DNA of 64,000 bases from UBA966 sp046350355. GTDB taxonomy: Bacteria; Planctomycetota; Phycisphaerae; Phycisphaerales; SM1A02. Shown here piece after piece: positions 35,558 through 44,210 of this stretch. Numbering within the stretch: the stretch's first letter is position 1; each line of letters opens with the position of its first letter. A program made the position numbers and the translations under genes. The stretch lies in NCBI GenBank assembly GCA_046350355.1, contig JAXMAN010000001.1:1240001-1304000 (forward strand), given 5' to 3'. Below the pieces are notes generated by a model, which searched no databases, had not been told where the DNA came from, and saw only the letters and a list, made by a program, of their open reading frames with translations.

Positions 35558-37108
35558 GTGCTCGTGCGCATCCCCAGCTTCGCGCTGCAGGGCATCGAGG
35601 CGGTGCGCTGCGATGTCGAGGTCTCCGTGCAGACGCGCGGGCTGCCGCGCATCAGCCTCGTGGGACTCGCCGACCTGGCGGTGCGCGAGAGCATCGAGCG
35701 CGTGCGCAGCGCGCTGGAGGCGAGCGGCTTCGAGCCGCCGCGCCATCGGGTGACGATCAACCTCGCCCCCGCGGACCTGCGCAAGCAGGGGCCGGCCTTC
35801 GACCTGCCCATCGCGGTCGCGCTGCTGCTGGCGCTGCCGGAGGAGTCCCCGCCCGCGCGCCGGCGCGCGCTCCCGTCCCCGCAGCGCTGGATGCTGGCGG
35901 GCGAGTTGGGGCTCGACGGCTCACTGCGGCCCGTGCGCGGCGTGGTGAGCATGGCGATGCTCGCGCGCGAGCGCGGGCTGGAGGGGATCGTGATCCCCGC
36001 GGCCAACGCGGGCGAGGCGGCCGTCGTCGAGGGCGTGCAGGCGCGCACCGCGGACAGCCTGCCCGAGGTGGTCGCCTTCTTCCGCGCGGGCGCGGCGCTG
36101 CCCCCGGTGCGCGCGCTGGACGTGCGCGCGGCGGTCGCGTCGGCGCGCGCGCCGGTGGACTTCGCGGAGGTGCGCGGGCAGGGGGCGGCCAAGCGCGCGC
36201 TGGTGATCGCCGCGGCGGGCGGGCACAACGCGCTCCTCATCGGCCCCGCCGGATGCGGCAAGACGATGATGGCGCGCGCGATGCCCGGGATCCTGCCCGC
36301 GCTCGAGCCCGAGGAGGCGCTCGACGTCACGCGCATCTGGAGCGCGGCGGGGGCGATGGGGCCGGGACGGTCGCTGGTCACCGAGCGCCCCTTCCGCGCG
36401 CCGCACCACAGCGCGAGCACGGTGGCGCTGGTGGGCGGCGGGACGCTCGGGCTGCCGCGGCCGGGGGAGGTGACGCTCGCGCACCGCGGCGTGCTCTTCC
36501 TGGACGAGCTGCCGGAGTTCGGGCGCAGCGCGCTCGAGGCGCTGCGCGAGCCGCTCGAGGACGGCTTCATCACGATCGCGCGCGCGCACGGGAGCGCGCG
36601 CTTTCCCGCGCAGTCCATCCTGGTGGCGGCGATGAACCCCACCGCGCGCGGCAACCGCCGCGCGGGCGATCGCGGCGCGCGCGAGGCGCAGGCGTACCTC
36701 GAGCGCGTGAGCGGGCCGATCGTCGACCGCATCGACCTACATGTCGAGGTGCAGCCGGTGCCGGTGCGGCGGCTGGCGGGCGGCGTGTCCGGCGCGCCCG
36801 CCGGCGAGGCGAGCGAGGCGATGCGCGCGCGCGTCGCCGCCGCGCGGGCGGCGCAGCGGGCGCGGCAGGGGCCGGTGCTCAACGCGCATCTGCGCGGGCC
36901 GGCGCTGGACGCCGCCGCCGCGTTGGACACCCCCGCGCGCACGCTGCTGGCCGACGCGATCGAGCGCCTGGGCCTCAGCGCGCGCGCCTACGACAAGGTG
37001 CGTCGCGTGGCGCGCACGATCGCCGACCTGGAGTCGAGCGCGCGCGTGGACGCGGCGCATGTCGCGGAGGCGGTGCAGTACCGGATCCTGGACCGGCATG
37101 CGGGATGA
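35558..37108 (+). CDS. comM: ComM/YifB-family Mg-chelatase-like AAA+ ATPase
   Basis: 516 aa from GTG 35558. The N-terminal domain has the signature GLPRISLVGLADLAVRES and VTINLAPADLRKQG. The AAA+ module has Walker A GPAGCGKTMMARAMPG and RPFRAPHHSAS, a hallmark of the family, with Walker B VLFLDELPEFGRSALEAL. The C-terminal Mg-chelatase lid follows (YDKVRRVARTIADLE). ComM is a hexameric helicase that extends branch migration during natural transformation and is also kept in non-competent bacteria. Residue range and motif order match full-length members. It is divergent from the TauE/SafE gene, which leaves only 77 bases between them. Confidence 0.95.
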   Translation: MLVRIPSFALQGIEAVRCDVEVSVQTRGLPRISLVGLADLAVRESIERVRSALEASGFEPPRHRVTINLAPADLRKQGPAFDLPIAVALLLALPEESPPARRRALPSPQRWMLAGELGLDGSLRPVRGVVSMAMLARERGLEGIVIPAANAGEAAVVEGVQARTADSLPEVVAFFRAGAALPPVRALDVRAAVASARAPVDFAEVRGQGAAKRALVIAAAGGHNALLIGPAGCGKTMMARAMPGILPALEPEEALDVTRIWSAAGAMGPGRSLVTERPFRAPHHSASTVALVGGGTLGLPRPGEVTLAHRGVLFLDELPEFGRSALEALREPLEDGFITIARAHGSARFPAQSILVAAMNPTARGNRRAGDRGAREAQAYLERVSGPIVDRIDLHVEVQPVPVRRLAGGVSGAPAGEASEAMRARVAAARAAQRARQGPVLNAHLRGPALDAAAALDTPARTLLADAIERLGLSARAYDKVRRVARTIADLESSARVDAAHVAEAVQYRILDRHAG

Positions 37109-37170
37109 GGTGCGGCGCGGCGCGCGCGCCACGCGCGCGGCCGGGCGAGTGCCGAGCGCCCGCCCCGCGC

Positions 37171-37764
37171 TCAATCCCCGCGGATGTACAGCCGGAATCC
37201 GAAGCGCCGCCATCCCGAGCCCTGCTGCGTGCGCAGCGTGCGCGCGACGGTGCGCAGCCCCACCCGCGTGAGCGAGCGCTTCTGCAGCTCCACCAGGAAG
37301 GCGAGCTCGAAGAGCGTGGACTCGGTCCAGTCGACCTTCTTCTCGAAGCCGCTGATCGCGACCGCGCCGGTGCGCTCCAGGAACTGCCGGATGCGCGCGG
37401 GCTTCAGCGCGATGGTGCGGCAGCCGCCGAAGTGGATCATGCGTCCCTCGCAGCGCCCCGCGAGCTGCTCCTCCAGGTCGTCGAGCGTGAGCTTCTCGCT
37501 CGCGCGCCGCATGTCCCCGGGCAGCAGGATGCCGCGCCCGGCGTGGATGCTCAGCCAGAGGATCTCGTACGAGGTGTGCCGCTGCTGCAGCCACTTGCGC
37601 AGGTAGTGCTCCAGCTCCGCGCGCGTGGCCACGTCCCGGTGGATGTACGCGATGTGGTAGTCGCTCGTGCGCAGCAGCTCCAGCGCCGGCAGCACCGAGA
37701 CCGTCGAGCGCAGCCCGAACCACTCGGACTCCAGGCAGAAGACGCCCTTGCGGTAGATGAGCAC
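37171..37764 (-). CDS. Uncharacterised protein, possibly caspase-like fold
   Basis: 197 aa from ATG 37764. I cannot assign a named family with certainty. The pattern GVFCLESEWFGL at the start, IAYIHRDVATRAELEHYL and WLSIHAGRGILL resembles a group of standalone proteins with a caspase-like fold. In that group a His follows a hydrophobic strand and a Cys follows a second one; here IHAG and IHFGGCRTI could supply the His-Cys dyad. The segment AISGFEKKVDWTES and a basic C-terminus follow. Whether it is an active protease is unknown. Neighbours (comM, a toxin-antitoxin pair) give no functional hint, although defence effectors often use this fold. Confidence 0.55.
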   Translation of the reverse strand: MLIYRKGVFCLESEWFGLRSTVSVLPALELLRTSDYHIAYIHRDVATRAELEHYLRKWLQQRHTSYEILWLSIHAGRGILLPGDMRRASEKLTLDDLEEQLAGRCEGRMIHFGGCRTIALKPARIRQFLERTGAVAISGFEKKVDWTESTLFELAFLVELQKRSLTRVGLRTVARTLRTQQGSGWRRFGFRLYIRGD

Positions 37765-37822
37765 GCGGGGGAGCGTAGCGGGAGATGCGGCTCGGAACCA
37801 CCTTCGACCAGCTTCGTTCCTC

Positions 37823-38341
37823 TCACGCCAGCCGGAGCTTGCGGACGGTCCGCATCGAGATGAAGAGATGGTGGGGATCGTCGGCGAGCGCTGTGAATCC
37901 GTACTTGAGGTAGAAGCGCTGGGCGGCGGCGTCGATCGCGACGACCTCGATCGCGTGGATGCCGAGCTCGCGCTCGGCGCGGCTGACGCGGCTGAGGGCG
38001 TCGATGAGCAGGTGCGAACCGAGGCCCTGCCCCTGCGCGCTGCGGTCGACGGCGAGCCGGCCCAGGTGCGCGACCGGCACGGGGTACTTCGGCAGGCGCT
38101 TGCGCTGCGCCTCGGTCAGGTGCTGAAACTGCACCGCTCCGGCGGCCAGCGAGTAGTACCCGCGCACGATCCGTTCGCCGGGCCGCAGCGCGACGAAGGT
38201 GCACGAGATGCCGGATTTCTGGTTCTGGCCGGCGAACTGCTTCAGGTAGGCGTCGAGCGATTCATGCCCGCAGGAGAAGCCGGACCGGTCGTGGTCGGCG
38301 CCGAGCTCCTCGATCGACCATCCGGTGGCTTCAGCGACCAC
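37823..38341 (-). CDS. GNAT-family acetyltransferase toxin, TacT-like
   Basis: 172 aa from GTG 38341, overlapping the upstream antitoxin gene by 11 bases. It has the toxin-type layout: FSCGHESLDAYLKQFAGQN near residue 23, VRGYYSLAAGAVQF, VAHLGRLAVDRSAQGQGLGS (acetyl-CoA loop), and the end block AAQRFYLKYGFTAL. TacT-type enzymes acetylate the amino acid on charged tRNA and stop translation. The Tyr in the FYLKYGF block, needed for catalysis in the family, is present. The preceding gene is a DUF1778 protein, the normal partner, so this is a complete type II toxin-antitoxin module. Confidence 0.9.
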   Translation of the reverse strand: MVAEATGWSIEELGADHDRSGFSCGHESLDAYLKQFAGQNQKSGISCTFVALRPGERIVRGYYSLAAGAVQFQHLTEAQRKRLPKYPVPVAHLGRLAVDRSAQGQGLGSHLLIDALSRVSRAERELGIHAIEVVAIDAAAQRFYLKYGFTALADDPHHLFISMRTVRKLRLA

Positions 38342-38615
38342 GCCGCGCCTTGTAGCGCTTGGCCGCGGCCTTCAGCGCGGCGTTGGGCTCGCGGGGCGAG
38401 TCGAGCAGGGAGAGGAAGGTCCGCGCGTCGCGCGCGGAGAGCCGCCGCGCCGTCTCGGTCTGGATCGCCTCCTCGGACGCCTTCACGAGCGTCGCGATCG
38501 CGAAGCTCGAGACGGTCTGCCCCTGCGCGCTCGCGGCGCGCTCGATGAGCGACTTGTGCTCGGGGGAGACCCGGAAGTCGAGCCGGGAGGATGGGGGGGT
38601 GGGCCGTGCGCGCAT
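38331..38615 (-). CDS. DUF1778 antitoxin
   Basis: 94 aa from ATG 38615, preceded by GAGGGACC. The frame is open a little further upstream, but that part lies across the promoter and operator. The N-terminal half has a ribbon-helix-helix look (SRLDFRVSPEHKSLIERAAS, then SSFAIATLVKASEEAI), expected to bind DNA as a dimer. The C-terminal tail (PREPNAALKAAAKRYKARRG) would wrap around the acetyltransferase. Its stop lies inside the toxin gene, so expression is coupled. It probably represses its own promoter together with the toxin, which fits the palindrome upstream. Confidence 0.9.
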   Translation of the reverse strand: MRARPTPPSSRLDFRVSPEHKSLIERAASAQGQTVSSFAIATLVKASEEAIQTETARRLSARDARTFLSLLDSPREPNAALKAAAKRYKARRGR

Positions 38616-38644
38616 GGTGGTCCCTCGTGGCCGTGACGGGAGTA

Positions 38645-38669
38645 TGGCATTGTGTACGGAAAAATGCCA
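38645..38669 (-). promoter_or_regulatory. Candidate operator of the toxin-antitoxin operon
   Basis: TGGCATT at 38645-38651 and AATGCCA at 38663-38669 form a perfect 7-bp inverted repeat with an 11-base spacer, 30 bases before the antitoxin ATG. On the minus strand, CATACT next to it can serve as a -10 box, so a bound antitoxin would cover the promoter. Autoregulation is inferred from the family. Confidence 0.55.
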
Positions 38670-38753
38670 CACACGGTTCAGGCGTGCGGAAATTCCGGCC
38701 GTTATGAGGCCGGTTTCGGCCGCGTCCGGGGCCCCCGGCCCCGCCCCCGCGCC

Positions 38754-41700
38754 TCACAACCCCGGCGCGAACCCGCGCCGCATCGTGTTCTCGCAGCAGG
38801 CGCGGGGCTCGACGAAGTGGTGCAGGTAGTCGCGGCCGCCAGCCTTGCTGCCGACGCCGGACATGCCGAAGCCGCCGAAGGGCTGGCGCCCGACGAGCGC
38901 GCCGGTGATTCCGCGGTTCACGTAGAGGTTGCCGACGCGGAACTCGCGCTTGGCGCGCTCGAGGTTCGTGGGCTTGCGGCTGTAGATGCCGCCGGTGAGC
39001 TTGTACTCGGGGGCGTTGGCGATCGCGAGCGCCTCGTCGAAGCTGCGCGCGCGCAGCACGGCGAGCACCGGGCCGAAGATCTCCTCGGTCGCGACGCGCG
39101 CGGTGGGCGCGACGCCGCTGACGATCGTCGGTCCGACGAAGGGCTTGCCGACCTTCGCCTCCAGGCCCTCGGGCACCGGGAGCGTGAGCTCCAGCTTGCC
39201 CTCGCCCGCGCCGATCTCGATGTAGCGGCGGATCTTCGCGGCGGCCTCCTGGTCGATGACGGGGCCGACGTCGGTGCCCGGATCCATCGGGTCGCCCACG
39301 ACCAGCGCGCGCGTCGCCTCGACGACGCGGTGCAGGAAGTGCTCGTACGCGGAGTCCAGCACGATCACGCGGCTGCACGCCGAGCACTTCTGCCCCTGGA
39401 AGCCGAAGGCGCTCTGGCGCACGCCCAGCACCGCCTCGTCCAGGTCCGCGGACTCGTCGATGATGATCGCGTTCTTGCCGCCCATCTCGCAGACGACCTT
39501 CTTCACGAAGGGCTGTCCCGGGGGCGTGACGCCCGCGGCCTGCAGGATGTCCAGGCCGACCGCCTTGCTGCCGGTGAAGGCGATGAGCGCCACGCGCGTG
39601 TCGCGCACCAGCGCGGCGCCGACGGTCTCTCCGGGGCCGGGCAGGAAGTGCAGCGCCTCGCGCGGCGCGCCGGCCTGCCAGAGGATGTCGCAGAGGAGCT
39701 TCGCGATGCCCGGCGTCTGCTCCGCGGGCTTGACGACGACGGTGTTGCCCGTGACCAGCGCGGCCACGGTCATGCCCGCGCAGATCGCCAGCGGGAAGTT
39801 CCACGGGCTGATCACCGCCGCGACGCCGCGCGGCTGGTACCACTGCTCGTCGAGCTCGCCGACGAACTGGCCGAGCCGCTCGCGCGCGAAGAGCGCCGCG
39901 CCCTCGCGGGCGTAGTACTCGCAGAAGTCGATCGCCTCGCAGACGTCGGCGTCCGCCTCGCGCCAGGTCTTGCCCGACTCGCGCACGACGACGCCGGAGA
40001 GCTCGTCGCGGCGCGCGCGCATCGCGGCGGCCGCGCGCACCAGCACCTCGGCGCGCTGCGCGTACGGCGTGTCGCGCCAGGCGGGGAAGGCCGCGTGCGC
40101 CACGCCCACGGCGCGGCGCGCGTCGTCGGCGGTGCCGTCGTTGGCGACGGTCGGCACGACGCTGCGCGCGAGCGCGGCGCGGAAGTGGTCGCGCACGGGC
40201 GCGAGCGCGAAGTTGCGCATCGGCTCGGTGAAGAAGGGACGCCCGTCGCCCACGCCCGCCGCGGCGCGCGAGAGCGCGTGGCGCTCGGGGCCGCGCACGA
40301 TGCGCTCGACGCCGGGATCGGAGTCATGCTCGCGGTGCGGCGACGCGACCAGCGCCGAGACGTCCGCGTTGTCCAGGAAGCCGGCCTTCAGCCAGCTCTC
40401 GTTCGAGGTGTTCTCCAGCAGGCGGCGCACCAGGTACGCCATGCCGGGGATCATGTCGCCCACGGGGACGTACTCGCGCACGCGCAGGCCCATGCCGATG
40501 GCGGCGCTCTTGAGCTGGTCGCCCATGCCGTGGAGCATCTGCAGCTCGAGCGCGTTGCGCGGCAGCCCCGCGCGCTCGAGCCCCGCGAGCGCCGCGGCGA
40601 TGGAGCGCGCGTTGTGCGAGCCCAGCGCCAGCTTCACGCCGCCCTCGCCGTGCTTGCGCGGCGCGTGCTCGATGAAGTACTGCGAGACGCGCTCGAAGGA
40701 GGCGTCGGTGTCGCACTTGCGGCTCCAGACCGGCACGGGCCAGCCCTGCTGCTCGGCGTGGATCGTCTCGTAGTCCCAGTACGCGCCCTTGACCAGGCGG
40801 ACGGTGACGACGCGCCCGGTGCGCTTGGCCCACTCGCTCACGCTGCGCGCGTCGTCGGCGGCGCTGCGCAGGTACGCCTGCATCGCCAGGCCGGCGTGGA
40901 AGTCGACCTTCTCGCAGCAGCGCTTGAAGAGCTCGATGGTGAGGTCCTTCAGCGCGAACTGCTCCATGTCGAAGTTGACGAGCACGCCGTGCTTGCGCGC
41001 GCTCTCGAGGATGGGCAGGATCCCCTCCATGAGCCCGCGGATCGAGCCCTCGGTGTCGATGGGATCGACGCGCGCGCTCAGCGAGCTGATCTTGATGCTG
41101 ACGTTGGTGCGCGGGACGGCGCCCAGGTAGTCCGACTCCAGCACCGGATTGGCCTTCCACCGCGCCACCTGGCGCGGGAGGTTCTCCACCAGGTCGAGGT
41201 ACTTGCGCTGGTAGTGGCGCGCCTCCTCGTCGCTGACGCACGCCTCGCCCAGCAGGTCGACGCTGAAGCAGAGGCCGTTGCCCCACATCTTCTCGAGCTG
41301 CGGCAGCGCGCTCGCGGCGTCGGTGCCGGCGATGAACTTCTCCGCCATCGCGACGATCTGCCCGGCCATCGTCTTGGCCATGAGCCCCTTCGCCAGTCCG
41401 CCCGCGGCCATGCCCAGCTCGAAGCCCGGCGGCGGCTTCACGCCCGGCTGGCTCAGGTAGTCGCTGAGGTGCTCGTAGATCGCGTCGTTGGTGCGCAGCG
41501 TGGGGAAGCAGTCGACGAAGCGGAAGAGCTGGACGCGGAACGCCTCGTCCTTCATCGCCCAGTCCATCAGCTTGTCCTTGAAGACGGAGAGGCTGCCGCT
41601 GAAGACGCCGGCCTTCTCGTCGCGCGCGCGCTGCAGGTAGTCCGCGGCGATCTCGTGGACGCGCTTCTCGAAGGCGGGGTCGTGGCGGACGAGGCGGCCC

Positions 41701-41762
41701 GTGGGCGCGGCGGCGTTGGTGCGCGGCGCGTGGACGGGCTTCTTGCGCGTGAAGAAAGCCAT
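38754..41762 (-). CDS. putA: Bifunctional proline dehydrogenase / glutamate semialdehyde dehydrogenase (PutA)
   Basis: 1002 aa from ATG 41762. It oxidises proline to glutamate in two steps inside one protein. The proline dehydrogenase barrel (about 80-460) has SIKISSLSAR, VNFDMEQFALKDLT, VRLVKGAYWDYE and LGSHNARSIAAAL, which carry FAD and substrate residues. The aldehyde dehydrogenase (about 500-980) has PWNFPLAICAGM, the NAD motif FTGSKAVGLDI, the general base in CEMGGKNAIIID, and the nucleophile Cys 793 in GFQGQKCSACSR. The length and lack of an N-terminal DNA-binding domain mark the non-regulatory PutA branch. A short tail (ENTMRRGFAPGL) closes the protein. No putP transporter is adjacent. 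Confidence 0.95.
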   Translation of the reverse strand: MAFFTRKKPVHAPRTNAAAPTGRLVRHDPAFEKRVHEIAADYLQRARDEKAGVFSGSLSVFKDKLMDWAMKDEAFRVQLFRFVDCFPTLRTNDAIYEHLSDYLSQPGVKPPPGFELGMAAGGLAKGLMAKTMAGQIVAMAEKFIAGTDAASALPQLEKMWGNGLCFSVDLLGEACVSDEEARHYQRKYLDLVENLPRQVARWKANPVLESDYLGAVPRTNVSIKISSLSARVDPIDTEGSIRGLMEGILPILESARKHGVLVNFDMEQFALKDLTIELFKRCCEKVDFHAGLAMQAYLRSAADDARSVSEWAKRTGRVVTVRLVKGAYWDYETIHAEQQGWPVPVWSRKCDTDASFERVSQYFIEHAPRKHGEGGVKLALGSHNARSIAAALAGLERAGLPRNALELQMLHGMGDQLKSAAIGMGLRVREYVPVGDMIPGMAYLVRRLLENTSNESWLKAGFLDNADVSALVASPHREHDSDPGVERIVRGPERHALSRAAAGVGDGRPFFTEPMRNFALAPVRDHFRAALARSVVPTVANDGTADDARRAVGVAHAAFPAWRDTPYAQRAEVLVRAAAAMRARRDELSGVVVRESGKTWREADADVCEAIDFCEYYAREGAALFARERLGQFVGELDEQWYQPRGVAAVISPWNFPLAICAGMTVAALVTGNTVVVKPAEQTPGIAKLLCDILWQAGAPREALHFLPGPGETVGAALVRDTRVALIAFTGSKAVGLDILQAAGVTPPGQPFVKKVVCEMGGKNAIIIDESADLDEAVLGVRQSAFGFQGQKCSACSRVIVLDSAYEHFLHRVVEATRALVVGDPMDPGTDVGPVIDQEAAAKIRRYIEIGAGEGKLELTLPVPEGLEAKVGKPFVGPTIVSGVAPTARVATEEIFGPVLAVLRARSFDEALAIANAPEYKLTGGIYSRKPTNLERAKREFRVGNLYVNRGITGALVGRQPFGGFGMSGVGSKAGGRDYLHHFVEPRACCENTMRRGFAPGL

Positions 41763-41815
41763 TTCCGCATTGTAGGTCTGCCCGCGCGGGCGGGCGGCCA
41801 TGCGGCGCGTCCGGG

Positions 41816-43681
41816 CTATTTTCCGCGGACGGTGTCGATGGCGCGGCGGTAGGTCGCGAGGCACTTCTTCGCGGCGCCGTCCCAGGTGATGCCGCGCACC
41901 TCGTCGAAGCCCTCGTCGCGCAGCGTGCGCCCCAGCGGCGGGTAGCGCAGCACGGCGACGATCTTGTTCGCCATGTCGTCCACATCCCAGAAGTCGCACT
42001 TGAGCGCGTTCTGGAGGATCTCGCTCACGCCCGACTGGCGGCTGATGAGCACCGGGACGCGGTTGCCCAGCGCCTCCAGCGGCGCGATGCCGAAGGGCTC
42101 GCTCACGCTGGGCATGACGTAGAGGTCCGCGATGGAGAAGACGCGCTGGATGTCCTTGCCGCGCAGGAAGCCCGTGAAGAGCATCTTGTGGCCGATGCCC
42201 AGCGAGGCGGCGAGCTCGATCATGCGCTGCGCCTGGTCGCCGCTGCCGGCGACGACGAACTTCACGTCCTCCTCGACCTCCAGCACGCGCTTGGCCGCGT
42301 GCACGAAGTACTCGGGTCCCTTCTGCAGCGTGATGCGTCCGAAGTAGAGGACGACGCGGTCCTTCTGCTCGATGCGCCTGACGCCGACCTCGCGCGGGTC
42401 CAGGTCGACGCCGTTGTAGACGACGTCGCACTTGTTCGCGTTCACGCCGTAGCGGTTCACGCAGATGTTGCGCGTGAGCATGCTGACGGTGACGATGCGC
42501 ACCGCCGCGTGCATGCCGCGCCGCTCGATGTTGTAGACGGGCTGGTTGACGTGGACGCCGCTGCGGTCGAACTCCGTGCTGTGCACGTGCACGACCAGCG
42601 GGCGGCCGGTGACGCGCGCGAGCGCGATGCCGGCGGGGTAGGTGAGCCAGTCGTGCGCGTGGATGACGTCGAAGTCCATCCCGCGGCAGTTGGCGACGAC
42701 GAAGCGCGCGTACGCCTCGGCCTGCGCGAGCAGGTCGCCCGAGTAGTCCGGCGCGGTGCCGCCGCGGCCCAGCGACTGGCCCGCGCCGCGGCCGCCCGCC
42801 TCGGGGACCGCCGCGCGCACGGCGCGGAGCATCTCGACCATCTCCGCGGCGGCGGCGGGCTGCTCGTCGCCGTACTGCTCCCACGCTTCCAGCAGCGCGA
42901 TCGCCTCGTGGCGCGCGTCGTCGTCCAGCCCCTCGAGGAGTTCGGGGGTGAGACCGCGCGGCAGCGTGCCCGCGTCGGTCGGCGCGCCCGAGAGCGCGCC
43001 GGGGCGCAGCAGCTTCTGCGGCGCGGCGCTCGCCTGCGCGAGGCGCTCGAGCAGCGCGCCCGCGGCGGGGTTCGTGTACGCGCCGCGCACCAGCAGCGGC
43101 GCCGCGAGCATGCGAAGCTGCCGTCCGAGCGCGGCGGCGGCGGGGTGGCCCGCGGCCTGCGCGTGCGCGCGCGCGAGCGCGGCGGCGGCGGCACCCGCAA
43201 GCGAGGCGCCGGGACCGCCCTGCGCCGCGGCGGCGGCGGCCTCCAGCAGCAGCGGATCGTTCGTGGCCGCGATCGTCGCGGCGGCGGCGGCCGCGTCCGG
43301 CGACGCGGGGGTCGCGGGCAGCGCGTTCGCGACGCCGCCAAAGCCCGGGAGGCCCGCGATGGCCCCGGCGCCCGCTGCGGCCGCGGGATCCGTGCCGCGC
43401 CGCAGCGCCTGCGCCACGGCCTGCACGCGCGCCTCTTCCTCGGCCATGCGGGAACGGTCGATCTTGGCGAGCTCGCCCTGCTCGGGCTCCATGCCCGGCG
43501 CGAGCAGGTCCACGTGCGAGGCATGCTCGCCCTGCACGCCCTTGGGCAGCACGAAGGTGACCTCCGCGCCGAGCTCGTCGAGCGCCTTGGTCAGGCCGTA
43601 GCACGCGGTCCCCAGCCCGCCCGTGATGAAGGGCGGGAACTCCCACCCCAGCATCATCACCTTGACGGGCCGGTCGCTCAC
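41816..43681 (-). CDS. GT-B glycosyltransferase (glycogen-synthase-like) with a long Ala-rich insert
   Basis: 621 aa from GTG 43681. The N-terminal GT5/GT4-like opening MLGWEFPPFITGGLGTACYG is the glucan-synthase type. The donor side has FDVIHAHDWLTYPAGI, YFGRITLQKGPEYFVHAA, VVAGSGDQAQRM and the nucleotide-sugar motif MPSVSEPFGIAPLEAL. Between residues of about 70 and 308 there is a roughly 240-residue insertion that is mostly Ala and helical (AAAAAATIAATN, EAAAAAAQGG). The insert is not part of the fold and its purpose is unknown. Substrate is likely a nucleotide-glucose or similar, by family. The GTG overlaps the stop of the upstream gene (GTGA), so the two are co-translated. Confidence 0.85.
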   Translation of the reverse strand: MSDRPVKVMMLGWEFPPFITGGLGTACYGLTKALDELGAEVTFVLPKGVQGEHASHVDLLAPGMEPEQGELAKIDRSRMAEEEARVQAVAQALRRGTDPAAAAGAGAIAGLPGFGGVANALPATPASPDAAAAAATIAATNDPLLLEAAAAAAQGGPGASLAGAAAAALARAHAQAAGHPAAAALGRQLRMLAAPLLVRGAYTNPAAGALLERLAQASAAPQKLLRPGALSGAPTDAGTLPRGLTPELLEGLDDDARHEAIALLEAWEQYGDEQPAAAAEMVEMLRAVRAAVPEAGGRGAGQSLGRGGTAPDYSGDLLAQAEAYARFVVANCRGMDFDVIHAHDWLTYPAGIALARVTGRPLVVHVHSTEFDRSGVHVNQPVYNIERRGMHAAVRIVTVSMLTRNICVNRYGVNANKCDVVYNGVDLDPREVGVRRIEQKDRVVLYFGRITLQKGPEYFVHAAKRVLEVEEDVKFVVAGSGDQAQRMIELAASLGIGHKMLFTGFLRGKDIQRVFSIADLYVMPSVSEPFGIAPLEALGNRVPVLISRQSGVSEILQNALKCDFWDVDDMANKIVAVLRYPPLGRTLRDEGFDEVRGITWDGAAKKCLATYRRAIDTVRGK

Positions 43682-44115
43682 TCCTCCGCCGCTCCCTGCA
43701 TGTCCCCGAGCTGCGAGAAGGCCGCCTCGAAGGCGAGCAGGTAGGTGCCCGCGGCGGCGGCCGGGTCGGCGGCGCCCTCGAGCGGGATGCGGCTGCGGAA
43801 GACGTACATCTTCGCGTCGTCGCGGAAGTGCTTCACGGGCTGGCAGCGGCCGGGAAAGCCCGCCTCGACGAGCTCGTCGTCGACCAGCTCCTCCGCGGTG
43901 TCACGCCCCTCGAGCATGTCGCCCTCGATGGACTCGCTCAGCCAGCGGTCGGGGGTGAGCAGCGAGACCGCCCAGCCGTCGCCCTCGCGGTCGACGACGA
44001 ACCACGCCTCGACGTGCGGGACCTTGCAGCGCAGCGCGTCGCCTTCGATGGAGGCGCTCTCGAAGCGTCCGCTGGTGCGGGCCTGGTCGCGGAGGGTGGC
44101 GAGGATCGGATCCAT
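43678..44115 (-). CDS. Small conserved-looking protein coupled to the glycosyltransferase
   Basis: 145 aa from ATG 44115, with AAGGAG upstream. It is acidic and has no transmembrane segment. Visible blocks include SIEGDALRCKVPHVEAWFVV, DGWAVSLLTPDRWLSESIEG and KMYVFRSRIPL. A beta-rich fold is likely. I do not recognise the family. The four-base overlap with the glycosyltransferase start implies a shared function or at least shared expression. Confidence 0.75.
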   Translation of the reverse strand: MDPILATLRDQARTSGRFESASIEGDALRCKVPHVEAWFVVDREGDGWAVSLLTPDRWLSESIEGDMLEGRDTAEELVDDELVEAGFPGRCQPVKHFRDDAKMYVFRSRIPLEGAADPAAAAGTYLLAFEAAFSQLGDMQGAAEE

Positions 44116-44210
44116 GGGAGGCTCCTTGCCCGGCGTGGGCGGTGGTCGATGCGCGCGAAAAGGCCGCGCGCCGTGGGGGTGCCGGAAGGGGGGACTAGGA
44201 TACCCGGCCC

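Noticed and set aside
38727..38743. Terminator for putA (CGGGGCC-CCC-GGCCCCG hairpin)
   Set aside because: The stem is good, but no U-tract follows on the minus strand and GC-rich chance hairpins are frequent here.
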